This document shows positions 34,398 through 46,414 of a stretch of DNA of 64,000 nt, piece after piece. The notes under the pieces were generated by a model that saw nothing but the letters and a program-made list of their open reading frames with translations, had not been told where the DNA came from and did not search any database. The stretch is from assembly GCF_003254395.2 (NCBI RefSeq), contig NC_037647.1, forward strand, positions 3,450,350 to 3,514,349, written 5' to 3'. How positions within the stretch are numbered: the first letter of the stretch is position 1; the number at the start of each line of letters is the position of its first letter. This stretch comes from Apis mellifera (Eukaryota > Arthropoda > Insecta > Hymenoptera > Apidae). The translations under genes and the position numbers were made by a program.

Positions 34398-35220
34398 AAG
34401 AATGAAATTATTTAAACATTCGTATGAAATGCTATTTTACATCATTATTATAATATTAAAAATACTGAAATTTCCATGAATCTTTAATATTATTTTTAAA
34501 TAATTATAAATCAATTAATTAAACTTCAATTAATCATTCTTTTGTATTCACAAATGAAATATTCGATCCTTTTCATGGACAAGATGTTTGAAATACTTGA
34601 CTTTCAATATTCTCAATCAAATTTTATTTCATATAGAGAAAAAAAATAACAACAATTAACTTTAAAGAGAATATATTTTATATACAATATTTCGTAAATG
34701 AAATATATCGTAATCTTATTAGATATTACGTATATGAATCTATAGACGTGAAATTAGGCGTCTTAATGAGATACCCAATAATGATTTATGATTATGTGTA
34801 GTTATTCTCCTACGCCAAATCGCATTAATCATGCGAGACATCGTTTCATGTTAGATTAGCTGTTGAAACATAGATCGTTGTTTTACACTAACACGTTCCT
34901 ATTTAATAAACAATTTTTAAAAATTGTTTATAATTTATAAATAAATTTTAATATTCTCATTAGCAATAATTTACTTATTACAACACAGGAAAGTAAAATA
35001 TTTGCAAAATCTATATTTATTTATTTACACGAATTATTAGAAATTCGCATAAAACTTCCAAATTTGCATTGTCCATCTCATTAAAAATCATTTCAAAATT
35101 CCCAATTCTTCCAAAAATTATACACACAACCGTCACGAGTTGCCTTAACTCAAACATCTCGATATTTCTTCAACAATTATGCAATCTACCATACTAATTG
35201 CAACAGAATTGCATCATTAC

Positions 35221-36010
35221 AGCTCGTTAATTTTACAATCCAACGACTTTTCCGCCCGAGAACGGGAAGAATCATACGGGTATCATACGGGAAAACACAT
35301 TTAATCAAATCCGTGCCACGTATTATCAAGCAAATATAAGAGCAAACACACTTAAGAGAGATAAGGGATTTACATTTTCACCTTGAAGCCTTGTCCTATT
35401 ATAAAACGTGACGAGAACGAGTCTCGGGATTATCTGCTCCCTCCACTTCGACGGCAATTAACACCCTTATCGCGCGGTAACCAAAGAATTAGTAATTTAA
35501 ACGATCTTCACGGGGTTGGTTTCGAGTCGGTTTTCACTCCTTTATCACGTACGTCTACACCACGGGTTGACGTAGCCCCGTCCTACTCCTCCTCATCGTC
35601 GTTTTCCCTCTTAAGAGGGACCATGGGCCGCGTTTTATGCCACTCGACATCGGAGCTTTCGGTTCACTTTCCACCGGTCGACGACGATTCTCGAGGATAC
35701 CGGGCAAGATTAATGGCACAGGTGTACGTTTCAAAGCCGTGCAAATATCGCTGTCAACGCTGGTTCCGCGGTAATGAAACGCGCGATAATGCTACGTGTA
35801 CATAGAACCATCCGCATGACGAAGCAGCACCATTCGCAAACCGTTCGAGAGTCTGATTCGTGCAGACGTCAGGCCTTGTTGCAGCTGGTCCGCAGATTTT
35901 CCGGCGTTTCGTGATAAATTACTCCTGTAGATCGGTTGACCGACGAGTCTCGTTGAATCTCGTGGACACAGGAGTAACATTATAATGGAAATGGAAAAAT
36001 TTTTTTGTTT
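35221..36010. other. CpG-rich island
   Basis: GC-richer block about 2 kb upstream of the minus-strand exon. The plus frame 35383-35805 (140 codons) is open but begins with a non-ATG codon, has a Ser run and no known domain. The minus frame 35792-35980 abuts it. It is a candidate distal regulatory element. Confidence 0.4.
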
Positions 36011-36450
36011 TAAAAATCGTACAAATACGGCGTCTCATGTGAAAGTATTCAAAATAGAAACGATTGTACATGGCTTGAAGATTGTTGCTCGAACTTTGTT
36101 GTAGAAATACTAGTTTCCTTGCTGATTTCACATTAATCCGTGCTCGTAATAGCTCTTAGATTTCTGTTTTGTAACTTTCTATTGATACACGATCGATTGG
36201 AATTATATAATTTATAACTCGTAGAACAATATTTGTTCTCCACGCTAATTTCCTATCCAAATATGTACACGTATTTTAACGTTTCTCCTTATAAACGATT
36301 ATAGAGTTGCTGGATATTGCTGGTTTCAATTTTCGTTTCTCTTCTAATTCAACTTCATTAACATGACATTATAATTTGTTAAAGAGTTCATTTGAATCCG
36401 AGTAGAATAAAAACGAAGATGAAAAATTCGTAGAAGGCGTAAAAAACGTG
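36011..36450. other. AT-rich spacer
   Basis: A/T-rich DNA between islands. The right end overlaps a short minus frame without known product. Confidence 0.5.
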
Positions 36451-37040
36451 GTTCGTGGTCGCTTGGTACACAGCCACGGTTTCGAGTGGGTCCCTCTTCC
36501 TTTTTTATTTAGGAAAAACACACCTAAAACTCCCCTTCCCACGAGAGGATCGTTGTTCAAATAAACCCAACCGACCCCTTCGCTGTTCCTCTCGCGTCTT
36601 TCGTGCGGCTGGAAAATGTGGTGACCCCGCGAGAGAAAGAAGAGAGAAAGAAGGGCGAGTGTATAACGTGCACGATATACGTACGTACGCGTTTGTCGTT
36701 TGTCATTGGCCCCTGTTTACCAGGTCCAAATGAATTACGCTCTACCTCCCCCTCGCCCCTCGACAGAGAAATTTTCTTGCGAGCTTTTCACGCGAGAGAG
36801 AGCTCACGACCCGGGTCGTGAAAGATACAAGCGAGCTGTATTTGTTTTCGTAGCATCGGTTGACCGGGTTCGTACGTCACGGATGCCAAACAGATAGATG
36901 CTAGCTAGAGAGAAACGTTTTCTTAATTAAAAGCCTTCACTCGAGGATTCGTGGAAGTGGATGGAAAAATCCCGTGAAAGATTTTAATTTCGGGTTCTTG
37001 TGTTACGTGTACTATATCGATTGTTGATGGATGCTATGAC
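36451..37040. other. CpG-rich island
   Basis: GC-richer DNA with three overlapping plus frames (36455-36733, 36603-36821, 36700-36897), none recognisable. Contains CGTACGTACGCG and GAGAGAGAGCTC elements. Probably noncoding. Confidence 0.4.
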
Positions 37041-37730
37041 AAAACGTGAGTAGAAAATAAACTTGTTTGGAGGGTGGAGGTCTTCAAGTGGGTGAGATCT
37101 TGGAAAATTTTGAAGAATTGAAAGTATATTTAGAGATTGATAATATATTTTTATTGTTAGTGACGATACTTAAATTAATTATAGAAGTTTTGTTTCGTTT
37201 TTATTATCTTGATTATTTTAATTCTATGAGATCTTATGAGTTCTTTAATTAATCATTTTCAATATTATTATAGGATTTCTATTATTTTTATATATTTATT
37301 TATTAATATTTATGGAAATTAAATTATTATTGTAATCGTTTGGATATATTTACTCCAGATTCTAGAAACAATCAATTATTTCCTGTATTTAATCAATATT
37401 TCTTTTGTTCAATATTGTTATTCTAATATATATTATTATAAATTTTAAATATAGTTATAAGATAAAACTTCATCTTATTTCAATTTATTCACAAACATGA
37501 TAAAAATCAAAATTAGATAACAAATTTAAAGAGAAAAAAAATCTCTATCAAAGTGAAAAATCGACATAATTTTCTCATTAACCCAAATAATATCTTGCAA
37601 TGTTAACGAGATTGGCCTGTTAATCAAAAGTAGTTGAAAAAGAAGCTTGGAAAAAAGATAGAGGATTCAAAGGAATGAATCTTCAGTGAGGCATCACAGT
37701 AACTTACTCTAAAACGGCTCGAGAGATTTC
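37041..37730. other. AT-rich noncoding DNA
   Basis: A/T-rich. A donor-like GTGGGTGAGAT near 37094 has no matching acceptor. Confidence 0.5.
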
Positions 37731-38440
37731 CGCATTCCATGGATTTAGGTTTTTCGCTCGGGGATCGCGCAAACATCGAGAGAGGATCTCTCGATCCGCC
37801 AAAGGAAAGGCGAAACTAAGTCGGAACGTTCCTCGTATCGTGCGTTCTGGTCTGCTTTAGAAGCGCCGCTTCGAATGGAGAGAACGGAAAAAAAAAAAGG
37901 AAGAATTCTCCTACGACTTTATATTTTCTTCCTTTCCTCTTCCCTGTTATTCCCCATTGTTGGCCATTGTTTCGCTCCTTTTCATTTCATTCCGTTTCAT
38001 TTGCCATCGTCGCGCATTGCACCGACAGCCACGATTAATAAACGTGGCTCTTCTATCTCTTTCTGCAAGTTCGTCGATTTACGAAGACGCGAGAGCAGAC
38101 GGAGAGAACGAAAGGAATAACGGGAGGGAAGGAAAAAGAGGGGGGGGAGGGGGAGAAGAAATAAAAAGACCTCGAAGACGCGAAGCTGAATGATGCTCGA
38201 GATGCTTGTATCTTCTCTTTTGCGAGGGCGGCCGTTATTAAACACTTAAATCTTCCTCGATGGAGCAGAAGGAAAAAGGAGGAGAACAACTGGCAAGAGG
38301 AATAAACAAAAATGAATGAAAACGGGGATGGTGAAGGTTGCTATGGGATAAGTAAATTTATGAGAGACAAGTGATGCGCTGTTCTCCAGCCTCTCGAGTG
38401 CTACCGAATTTGGTAATTGATCCGCCCTCGTTTCTCAATG
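37731..38440. other. CpG-rich island with hairpin and purine tract
   Basis: GC-richer block holding a 9-bp hairpin (37775-37795), a purine-rich stretch (about 38098-38166, mostly A/G) and overlapping frames on both strands (37875-38193 plus, 37997-38289 minus). No recognisable protein. Confidence 0.45.
37775..37795. repeat. 9-bp hairpin with GGA loop
   Basis: ATCGAGAGA (37775-37783) is complementary to TCTCTCGAT (37787-37795) around GGA. A hairpin of identical stem length and loop occurs at 60696-60716. Confidence 0.65.
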
Positions 38441-39080
38441 AAAATTCACGCTTTCGTCGGATAAAGCGCTATTGTTTATGAATGAGATTCTTTAAAAGAT
38501 TCTATTTTTCTTTATTCGTTATAAGAAACATTGAGTATATATATTTTTACTTTGTTCTGTATGAATATACATTTTATTTAGAGACGCTAATAAAAATATC
38601 TCTTGGATCTATTAATTGTTATTTCAACTTCAACTTGGATATATTCTATAAAATTTTATAAAATTATCGACCCATTCTTGAAGAAATTCCATTGTTTGGA
38701 TATGAAACAATTCGTTTTAAAATGTAATTTATTTTATTTGGCAGTGGAACGAGATATTGAAGATTTTTTCAAATGCAAATAATATAATATCAAATTATAA
38801 AATTATAAAAGTAATTAAAAATATATTAAAATTATATTATCTCAATTTCACAGATATTTTATTTATCTCAATTTCAAAACACGGAACTACACTTGAATGA
38901 TTCTTGAGGATCGATTCAATACCTTCTGTACCTTTCACAAGCCTGAAGATAAAATAAAAATCTTATTTTCATACGTAAGAAAAACATCGATCGAATCTTC
39001 CGTCGAATATACTAGAGAAAATGGAAACAAGGAGGATGAGTGTGAAGAAACGGGGAAACAGATGGTGAAGTGGTCGAGAT
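38441..39080. other. AT-rich DNA
   Basis: A/T-rich, with a short plus frame at 38897-39082 rich in charged residues. No domain is visible. Confidence 0.5.
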
Positions 39081-40150
39081 AAATCATTTTCAAGATCGAT
39101 CTCGAAAGGGGCAGAGTGGGAATTGCGCTTGAAAAAAGGCCTTGTATCCGGAGAAGCGTTTCCGACTCTTCACAGGGATTCCACGAACGCCTCGCGAATC
39201 CCGTGTTTCGGTCTTGAATCTTGAACGAGCTTGGCCAGTAGAGAAATTTAATTAAACCTCGATAGAAAACTCGAACTTCAATCCTTCATCGAACCTCCTC
39301 GCGCTCTCGTGATACAAGTTAATTCGCGAAATTAAAAAATTTCAACCCCTGCTACAAGTGTAGCGTTTCGAACGGTTTTGGAACAACGAAGCGAGAGAAT
39401 GGTTTATCCTGTGAGAAGCACGGATAAAACGGCGAGGAGAAGGGGAGAGCATGAAGCACGAGATGAAAGAAGAGAGGTAGATTTAATTAAGACGCGATAG
39501 AAAATTTCATCGCGCGGCTCGAAAATGTCTTATATAACGGGCAAAGCAAATCTACGAAATTAAAAAATTCCTCCATTATCGCGACTCTGTAGCATCTTCA
39601 ACGTGGTCCACAACAAGACGCGTCCTCCTTGGAAACGACGGAATTATAGGGCTTCTTCCCAAGGAACTAGATGGACAAAAACAAAGTAGAGAGATACTCT
39701 ACGAATTTAATTAAAACTTAAAATACAGACCTGGCTGTTATCACTACTCTTGAGTAACCCACTCTGTTCCAAAAATTCGTCATTCGTTACCAATTGATTC
39801 TTTTTCGATATATTCAAACAAATAAACATCATCTATCGAATGATTCTTTTTGATAAATATGGAATTGAATCTTGAATCGAAACAAATTCATTGTTTCTCT
39901 AACGTTTGAGTAAACGTTTTCAAAAATATCGAGAAGGATCATTTCCATCGAAAAATTCATCCTCTTCTTTCGACAAATATAAATTACGTTTATTGAACCA
40001 AATTATCAATATCAGATAATATCCGGGAAGAAACAATCATTTTTGTAGTTCAATTTTTTTTATCCAATTTAATATTCGTTCCTGAAATATTCAACGTCTC
40101 CATTCAACAAATATAAACCATCTTATTAATCACCAATGCCAGTAACTGAA
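39081..40150. other. Mixed CpG-containing and AT-rich DNA
   Basis: CpG-containing to about 39690, then A/T-rich. GTCGAGATAAAT-like and ATCGATCTCGAAA elements are present. No open frame of note. Confidence 0.45.
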
Positions 40151-40970
40151 ATAAAATAATCATTTGCACATTCGAGCAAGCATGAATCGCTTCGTTAAAT
40201 CAACCCACCATTCCAACCCAACGAACACCTGGAGAGGAAAATGATCGTTTCCATGCTCAACCTTCGTGAGAGGGAAAAAGAAAAAAAAAGAAGAAGGAGA
40301 GGAAGAAAAAGGAAGAAATTCAAGGAGAAGAACGCGAAGAACGAGGAAGAGGGAAAGGTCGCGGCGAGTTAGAAAATGAATGATGAACTCTAGTTCTCCG
40401 TCCTCCGCGTTCGTGTGCAAGCGTATTGGACCAGGTTTGCTGGCGCCTGGAATGCAGGCAGCCAGGCGGGCGCCACCGTTCGAAAGGGTTTCGCATAGCT
40501 GGGACAAGGATGGCGTCGGTCGGGTCGCCGGTGATCCGAGAGAAAGGGTCGATCGGGTAAGCAAGAAAAAGAGGAGCTAGGACGGAGACAGCTAGACGAA
40601 ACATGGACGCAGGCGCGGGCGGGGGAAAAAGCATCGTTCCCCTCCCCCTCGCGTCCTCTATTTAACTTTATGCGTGTCTCTTGAAAATCGTAGGCCAACA
40701 ACCTGGATATGCAACGTCCTCGAGTTCTAGCTCCAAGCTACTTACGAACCTAACGACGAATCGGTTTCAATCTGTGCGAATGGGGCCCTTGTGGGGGTAG
40801 ATTCGTGGTACTTGGAGGGAAAATGCGTGGAAACTTGTTAAGAGGTGAAGACGGAGGAAAAGATTTTGGTATGAGGAATGGGATGACTATTCGATGGGAT
40901 AAAGACGTTTGTTTGTGGATTTAGTGGACTCTTGGCGAGTGTGGATTGGTTTATTGGGGGGCAGATGTGA
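40151..40970. other. CpG-rich island with purine tract
   Basis: A 51-nt purine tract (40268-40318) leads into GC-rich DNA with four overlapping frames on both strands between 40160 and 40701. A plus-strand ATG in the context CAAGGATGG (40510) opens 15 codons plus 2 nt up to a good donor, GATCGG|GTAAGC (40556). That makes it a possible but unproven plus-strand first exon. Confidence 0.4.
40268..40318 (+). repeat. 51-nt pure purine tract
   Basis: Only A and G across these bases. Confidence 0.7.
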
Positions 40971-42560
40971 GAATGTTGAAGAGGGTAGTTTTGAAAAATC
41001 TATCTTGGAACGTTATTGTAGAATTTATGCGTCTTCTTAAATTCTCAATTTTGCGATGAAATAGTTTAGTTTCTTTTCTTCTATGGTTCATGATTTAACG
41101 TGTCGATTATTTGCGATAAATAAAAAATTGAAGAAATTATAAATTATAATTAGCTTGATATGATTTTACTTATACTATATCATAAATGGTTCTACGAAAT
41201 TGAATTTCATAAGTTATTGTACGTTTAAATTACGAAGTTCATTATATAACAAATAGGATAGAGTCGATGTCACTTTATCCAATTAAATTTTCATCTACTC
41301 GTGCCAATGTTAGATTAATTTGTTATGAAATTGTGAAAATCAATGTAATTTACTATCAATGAGCAATCAATTTGGCGGCTATAATCTATCATGTATGACG
41401 TGTTGTTGATGGGATCACCGCCAAGGGTGGCCCACCATAACTATATCAAGAAAGATCACGTTGTGCCGATAATATGACATAAAATGAGATATTAAAACAG
41501 GGGAAAATTAATTAACTCGAGTAATTTTGATTCAAAAATATCGAATTTTTATCTATATAACTTATTAATGTTATCTTACATCTTTAATTTAAAATATTAA
41601 ACGATCCAATAAAAAAAATTTAATATTACTTTGACGAATAATAAAATCATGTTTCTGCATTATATAAAAATACAGAAAAAAAATTCGACATCCTATAAAA
41701 TTAAATTTCTCTTCTCTGAATGTTGCACATCTCAGATACTGATTGTTTGAGATATAAGTAAACGAAATAAAGGAAGCGGGGATGGGGGTTTGAAGAGGTA
41801 AAAAACGAAGCGAAGAAAAGAAAGGCACGAGGGCGGAATAGAGTTAAGAGTAATTAGGAGGAAGTGCGATTGTGAACAAGTGAGTGACTTAAGAGAATGA
41901 AATAAGAATTCTTAATTACTCGGGAATTATATACGACAATTTACAGAAGTGCTTCTTGTTTACAATTAGAAGTCCGGATAATATAATCCGGATAATAGAG
42001 ATAAAGTTTAAAATCGCGACAAAGGATTCGTAATTAATTGTAAAAAAGCGAAAAATATTTAAACGTCTATTCGAAATATATTAATCCTTGTCCATTCTTT
42101 CTGACAATTGAACGAATAACGATGAATTTCAAAAAACAATATATTTTATAGGTGCACGTTTTATCTGCGAACGAATAACGTATGGAATATTGATTTTTTT
42201 CGTATCTTTTTTTTTTATTCATTTTTCACCATTCTATTAATTTGATACAATTTTTTTTTACCTCAAATTCTTTCAATATTTCAAGCTTTCAAAAATATAG
42301 GAAAAATTCGGGGTTATGTATTAATAATATCTCTATGTTCTATCATTCAAAATGTTTTTAGATCGATTAGAAAAGATTTCTTTTATCTCAACGAGAGTTA
42401 CAGAAATACGAGTTATAGAAATAGAAATGTAATTAATGTTCTGGAAATTGAATATTCAAAATTAAAATTTTAATTAACGCTAAAACGAACTCGAAGTTAA
42501 TAAGAAGAGTTAACTCGGAGAAAATAAGTTGACTTTGGAAGGGAAAAAAGTAAGTTTTTT
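40971..42560. other. AT-rich noncoding DNA
   Basis: A/T-rich. A GAACGAATAACG element occurs twice (about 42111 and 42170). A minus frame at 41589-41828 has no known product. Confidence 0.5.
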
Positions 42561-42605
42561 CAGCTTGTAAATTTGATAAACTTACAGAAGCCAGAAAAAC
42601 TTTTA

Positions 42606-43060
42606 TCAAAATTTAATTTGTTTTTACCTACAAGAAATTCACTTCCAAAAAATAAAATTCTCGCTCTTCTCAAAATTAAGCAACGAACAAAAACTACAAT
42701 GTCTTCCCGATATCACGGTAATACTACTCGCAGCTGCACCTTACTGCTCAAAATAATAGAGAAAACAAAAGAAAACTTCCCATCCCAACATCCACCATCG
42801 ACACTCTCTTACACCAAGTATCTACATTTCGATCAAAATTTAATTCCTCCTTTGGGGAAGCATTCAAAACCCTCTTAATCTAAAATCGCTTTTCGCTTCG
42901 TAAAATTAAACGAAAAACAAATTAAGCTGCAACATGTTTCCGATATCGCGGCAATACCACAGCATCTGCCGTTCAAAAATAAAAATCTTTCAAAAACAAC
43001 ACCGAAGCTCCACTCGACACCCAACTTACACCCAACCAACCCCCCGATTGCCCTTCCGTT
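42606..43060 (+). repeat. Diverged tandem duplication, unit about 230 bp
   Basis: The first unit starts TCAAAATTTAATT at 42606 and the second starts the same way at 42833. Matching landmarks follow in order in both: an AAAATTAA(G/A)C block (42671 and 42902), then ATGT(C/T)TTCC...CGATATC(A/G)CGG(T/C)AATAC (about 42700 and 42934), and a terminal A-rich run. The offset is 227-233 bp. Reading frames are not kept between copies, so this is not a coding repeat. It is older than the 52/53-kb repeat. Confidence 0.5.
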
Positions 43061-43753
43061 CACGCTTCCTTCTTTCACTCTCCACTTCCCGTCCATACCA
43101 ATATCTCGAAATACCAACCTACCCACGCCGTTTTTAACAATTGTGCACCACCCCACCGCTTATGTCGCGAAAATTTCATCGAGAAAACAGCACACGGCGA
43201 GCCAGCAGCCCTATGAACGTCTCGCAACACGATCGATGAACGAGAACGTGCGTCGAATACGACGTCGAATCGTGGTGGAAAAAGCGAGCCGTCTTCTTCA
43301 TCGAAAAGGCTTGCCAAGCATACCGAAATAATACTCAAGAGTACAAATCGATATTGGTGGTTGGTCGATCGTTGGTCGAGTAAGGGCGGTTCGAGTCTGT
43401 CGAAATATTGCTCGAACGAGAGAGAAAGAGAGGGAGGAGAGTTTTCGGTTTCCTGTCGAAAAGGAGAGGCAAGTTTCTCTCGGAGGAGGAGGAGGAGGAG
43501 AAAGTGGAGGAATTCATGAAGGCGTAGACGAGGAAGCAGAGGTTGGAGAAACATTTATTTCGCCTCTCTTTCTACCCAGGTAGTGGGGGTGGAAGGAAGG
43601 TGATATTTTTCTAAAGGGAAAAGTTTCAAACGCAGACAGTAACTGCTTTTTATCCGTGAAAGGGCTCCATTGTCTGTCCTCGTGGCACGCCTCCCTCCCC
43701 CACCACAGCCTAACCGTTCTTTCGCGCGTTTTCCTTCCTACTTCTATCCTTAG
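43061..43753. other. CpG-rich island
   Basis: GC-richer DNA with overlapping frames on both strands (43075-43554 minus, 159 codons; 43143-43331 plus). A GGA repeat (43487-43502) and a doubled TTGGTCGA occur. The right end (43714-43753) is a strong plus-strand polypyrimidine tract. Confidence 0.4.
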
Positions 43754-44202
43754 GTATACTCGAAAGCATAAACACTTCGCGACGGGCGGAAGTCAGAAGT
43801 TTGGCCGCGGCTGGGAGGGGTGTTGGAAGGGATGTAGGGGAGATTTATTCCTCGTCCACGTTCCTCGCGCGCGCCGATAAGCGGCAACAACAGCATGGGA
43901 TTTCAGAAGTCTTTCCGGATTTTGAATTCTTTCGCTCGCTAGTTTTCAAGACTTTAAATTGTTGGGGGATTAACGCTTTTGATTCGATATTCTTTGAGAT
44001 TTTTCAATCCTCGTTAGTTTCCTCCAAGCTTTGGAACATTCTGAAACAGATGGAAATTCGAGATATTTCAGTGCGATGCTTTCGAAAGATTTTTCATACT
44101 TACTTTGATGAGAGAATTTTGAAACTTAAAATTTCTGAAGATCTGACCATCGATAATCATTTAAGAGAAAACGTATTACAATTACAAGAATTGATAGAGT
44201 AG
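43754..44202 (+). CDS. Possible terminal exon, unknown product (weak)
   Basis: A long pyrimidine tract (43716-43751) ends in CCTTAG, a good plus-strand acceptor. From 43754 one frame (2 nt, then ILESINTSRR...) stays open for 148 codons to TAG at 44200-44202. The last 100 codons lie in AT-rich DNA where chance frames are short. AATAAA follows the stop at 44259-44264. The C-terminal part is rich in Phe, Ile and Leu and ends VLQLQELIE, with helix-like spacing but no known domain. No partnering upstream exon ending in phase 1 was found, and AATAAA is common in such DNA. Confidence 0.2.
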
Positions 44203-44258
44203 AGTGATTCAATCAAAGATTTCGAATTTTTTATAATTTAAAGCTATTAAATATCTCT

Positions 44259-44264
44259 AATAAA
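44259..44264 (+). terminator. Possible polyadenylation signal AATAAA
   Basis: The hexamer lies 57 nt after the stop of the candidate exon 43754-44202. It carries weight only if that exon is real, because the hexamer is frequent in AT-rich DNA. Confidence 0.15.
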
Positions 44265-45667
44265 AGTGGATAGATTTTAATGATCTTTTAAAATTTCTTT
44301 CTCTCACGTCATTGATTGATGAATCACTCCACTAACTTTTCGCTTCCACCATTCTCCTATACATTAAAACAATTATCTATTAACTAACATATTTTCTCAT
44401 TTTTCAAAATATCCTATCAATATTAAAAGTTCTACATCTTTTAAATCTTTCAAGCAAAATAAGAACTTTAATAAATATCCAAAAATATTTAATCATCCTA
44501 ATATTCGAAACGAATATGAATAACAAAATGTTCACGTTTCCACGATGGTGGAATAGGTAGTGTGCATCGGATAAACGCATTTTCATTTCACGGAGGAATC
44601 GCGGTAACACCTGTCGCACCAGGCTCGCAGAAATGGAAAGTGAGCGAGTCGTGTGGTAGAAGGGCACCGGTGTGAACACACCGCTCCACGGTCGATCGAT
44701 TGTGTACCCGGGTTTAACCTTCGCTCAGCCGGAGTCTTTTTACCGGTTACGCGTGTGTGAAAGCCAACCCTTGCTTGTTAGTCATATGTCGGGTCAGTTC
44801 GTAAATTTGCCGCTAATCTTTTTGTGGAAATTGTGCAACTGGGGGGGTGGTTGAATCCGGGGGGATGTTTAATGAAGTTATCGGAAAGTTGATTAGCGTA
44901 AACCGGTGTGGGGAAATACGAGTAATATGAAGATCGATTGATACATTTGTTTCTGGGGATATAAAGGGATTATATTGAAAATTTTATCGCGAAAATAGTG
45001 CACTGTTGGGTGTTATATGAATTTTGTTCAAACAATCATGAGAATAAATTGCATTATAGAGATGTTGATAGAATATTTTTATGATAGTGATTTTAAGATT
45101 AATCATATAATATAATTATTGTTAAGCTTTAAGCTTTCAAAAAGTTTGGAAAATTTATGGAAAAATTTAAAGTCTATTCTTCATTTTATTCTTTAATTAT
45201 AACAATATAATTTCAAAAAAGAATTCTGAATTCATATTAACTAAATCGTTTTAAAAAGTCGTTTTAAAATGCAGATTAATATTATATTTGAACAATTTTA
45301 GTTTATAATATAAAATAAGCATTATCAATTTTGGACAGAACATGAAGTGGGCTCGAAAATGTTATTACATTAATCGTACAACTATGTTTAATCGGTGAAG
45401 CACGTACTTCTACTATGGATATGAACGAAATAGAATATTCAACAGCAAAATAACTTTGCTCCTTGATACCAGATTGGTAGCATAAATGGTTTAACTTTCT
45501 ACAATTTTGAATTTAAGCATGCATTAAAGACACTTTAATGTAATATACATTTCAAAATCCCTGATATGAACCGTCTGATGTAACAAGAGAAAATATCGTC
45601 TTATAATATTCTTTTCTAATTATTTCATTTTACAAATTCTATCGTATTTTATAATTATACTTACATT
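44265..45667. other. AT-rich DNA with a CpG-containing patch
   Basis: A/T-rich apart from a GC-richer patch at 44530-44920, which contains the short plus frame 44672-44854. Nothing recognisable. Confidence 0.45.
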
Positions 45668-46414
45668 ATGAAAATTATATCACAATTATTATATTCACAA
45701 TTCGTTAAAAATATTCATCCACGACTCGATCCAAAACTCTTGTCGCCAAAATCTTATGTAACCCATAAGTGTTCTACCTACACGATACACTCTGTATACA
45801 TAACAAGTACACGCGTTAAAACGCGCAAAGATCACGGACCGGAAGGGACGATAAGCAGGCCAAACATATGCACTCAGAGTGCGCTCTATCGGACTAGATC
45901 CGGCCAGATGGAATCGGCTCGAAAGGCAGGAGCGTTTGCAGGAGAGAGCGGTGTGCCGATCCTAATCCGATTACACGGCCCATTGAAGTCAGAAGTGCGA
46001 TCTTTTAAGGGAGAAGGAGGAGGAGGAGAGACACCCCTAGATAACGCGCTTGTTAAACGCGTGGACACAGCGGTGAAAATCGATATTTTCCGCGACGGCC
46101 ACGATACACCAACGGATGCCAACAACTCACCCCTACCCTCCCCCTCCCCTCCTGTGCACGGTCGTATTCACCGACCGGTAGATAATCCGGCCAGGAACCT
46201 CGTTACCCTCGTATCGCGGAATTACCGTGGTCCTCGAATTTCCACCATGAATTCCACACACCCTGCGTTCGAGCCCTGTGTCTGGAATTCGCCAGAATTC
46301 GTGCGCAATGCGCCGGGATCGTATCTGAATCTACTGCATCTTTCGATTCGGATTATTTCTTCGGGGAGAATAAGTGTTTTTCAAGAGGATGTGTTTATGG
46401 AATTTTTAGGATGA
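45668..46414 (+). CDS. Longest ORF in the window, 248 codons, unknown (weak)
   Basis: ATG to TGA without interruption. The first 40 codons lie in AT-rich DNA and the rest in a CpG-rich island. The product shows a Gly/Glu stretch (EGGGGE), a Ser/Pro stretch (PLPSPSPP) and no signal peptide, membrane segment or known domain. The opposite strand is also open over much of it (45886-46125), as expected of stop-poor DNA. The length is notable, but nothing else supports translation. It may be an orphan gene or an accidental frame. Confidence 0.18.
   Translation: MKIISQLLYSQFVKNIHPRLDPKLLSPKSYVTHKCSTYTIHSVYITSTRVKTRKDHGPEGTISRPNICTQSALYRTRSGQMESARKAGAFAGESGVPILIRLHGPLKSEVRSFKGEGGGGETPLDNALVKRVDTAVKIDIFRDGHDTPTDANNSPLPSPSPPVHGRIHRPVDNPARNLVTLVSRNYRGPRISTMNSTHPAFEPCVWNSPEFVRNAPGSYLNLLHLSIRIISSGRISVFQEDVFMEFLG

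Larger units (their letters stand above)
33861..35220. other. AT-rich upstream flank with a palindrome
   Basis: Strongly A/T-rich DNA upstream (minus sense) of the promoter-like island. It contains a 26-nt near-perfect palindrome (34345-34370) and an AT microsatellite (34381-34397). No coding signal is seen. Confidence 0.5.

Noticed and set aside
43075..43554. 159-codon minus-strand ORF
   Set aside because: Leu/Ser-rich product from GGA and GA tracts, with plus-strand frames also open; no recognisable domain.
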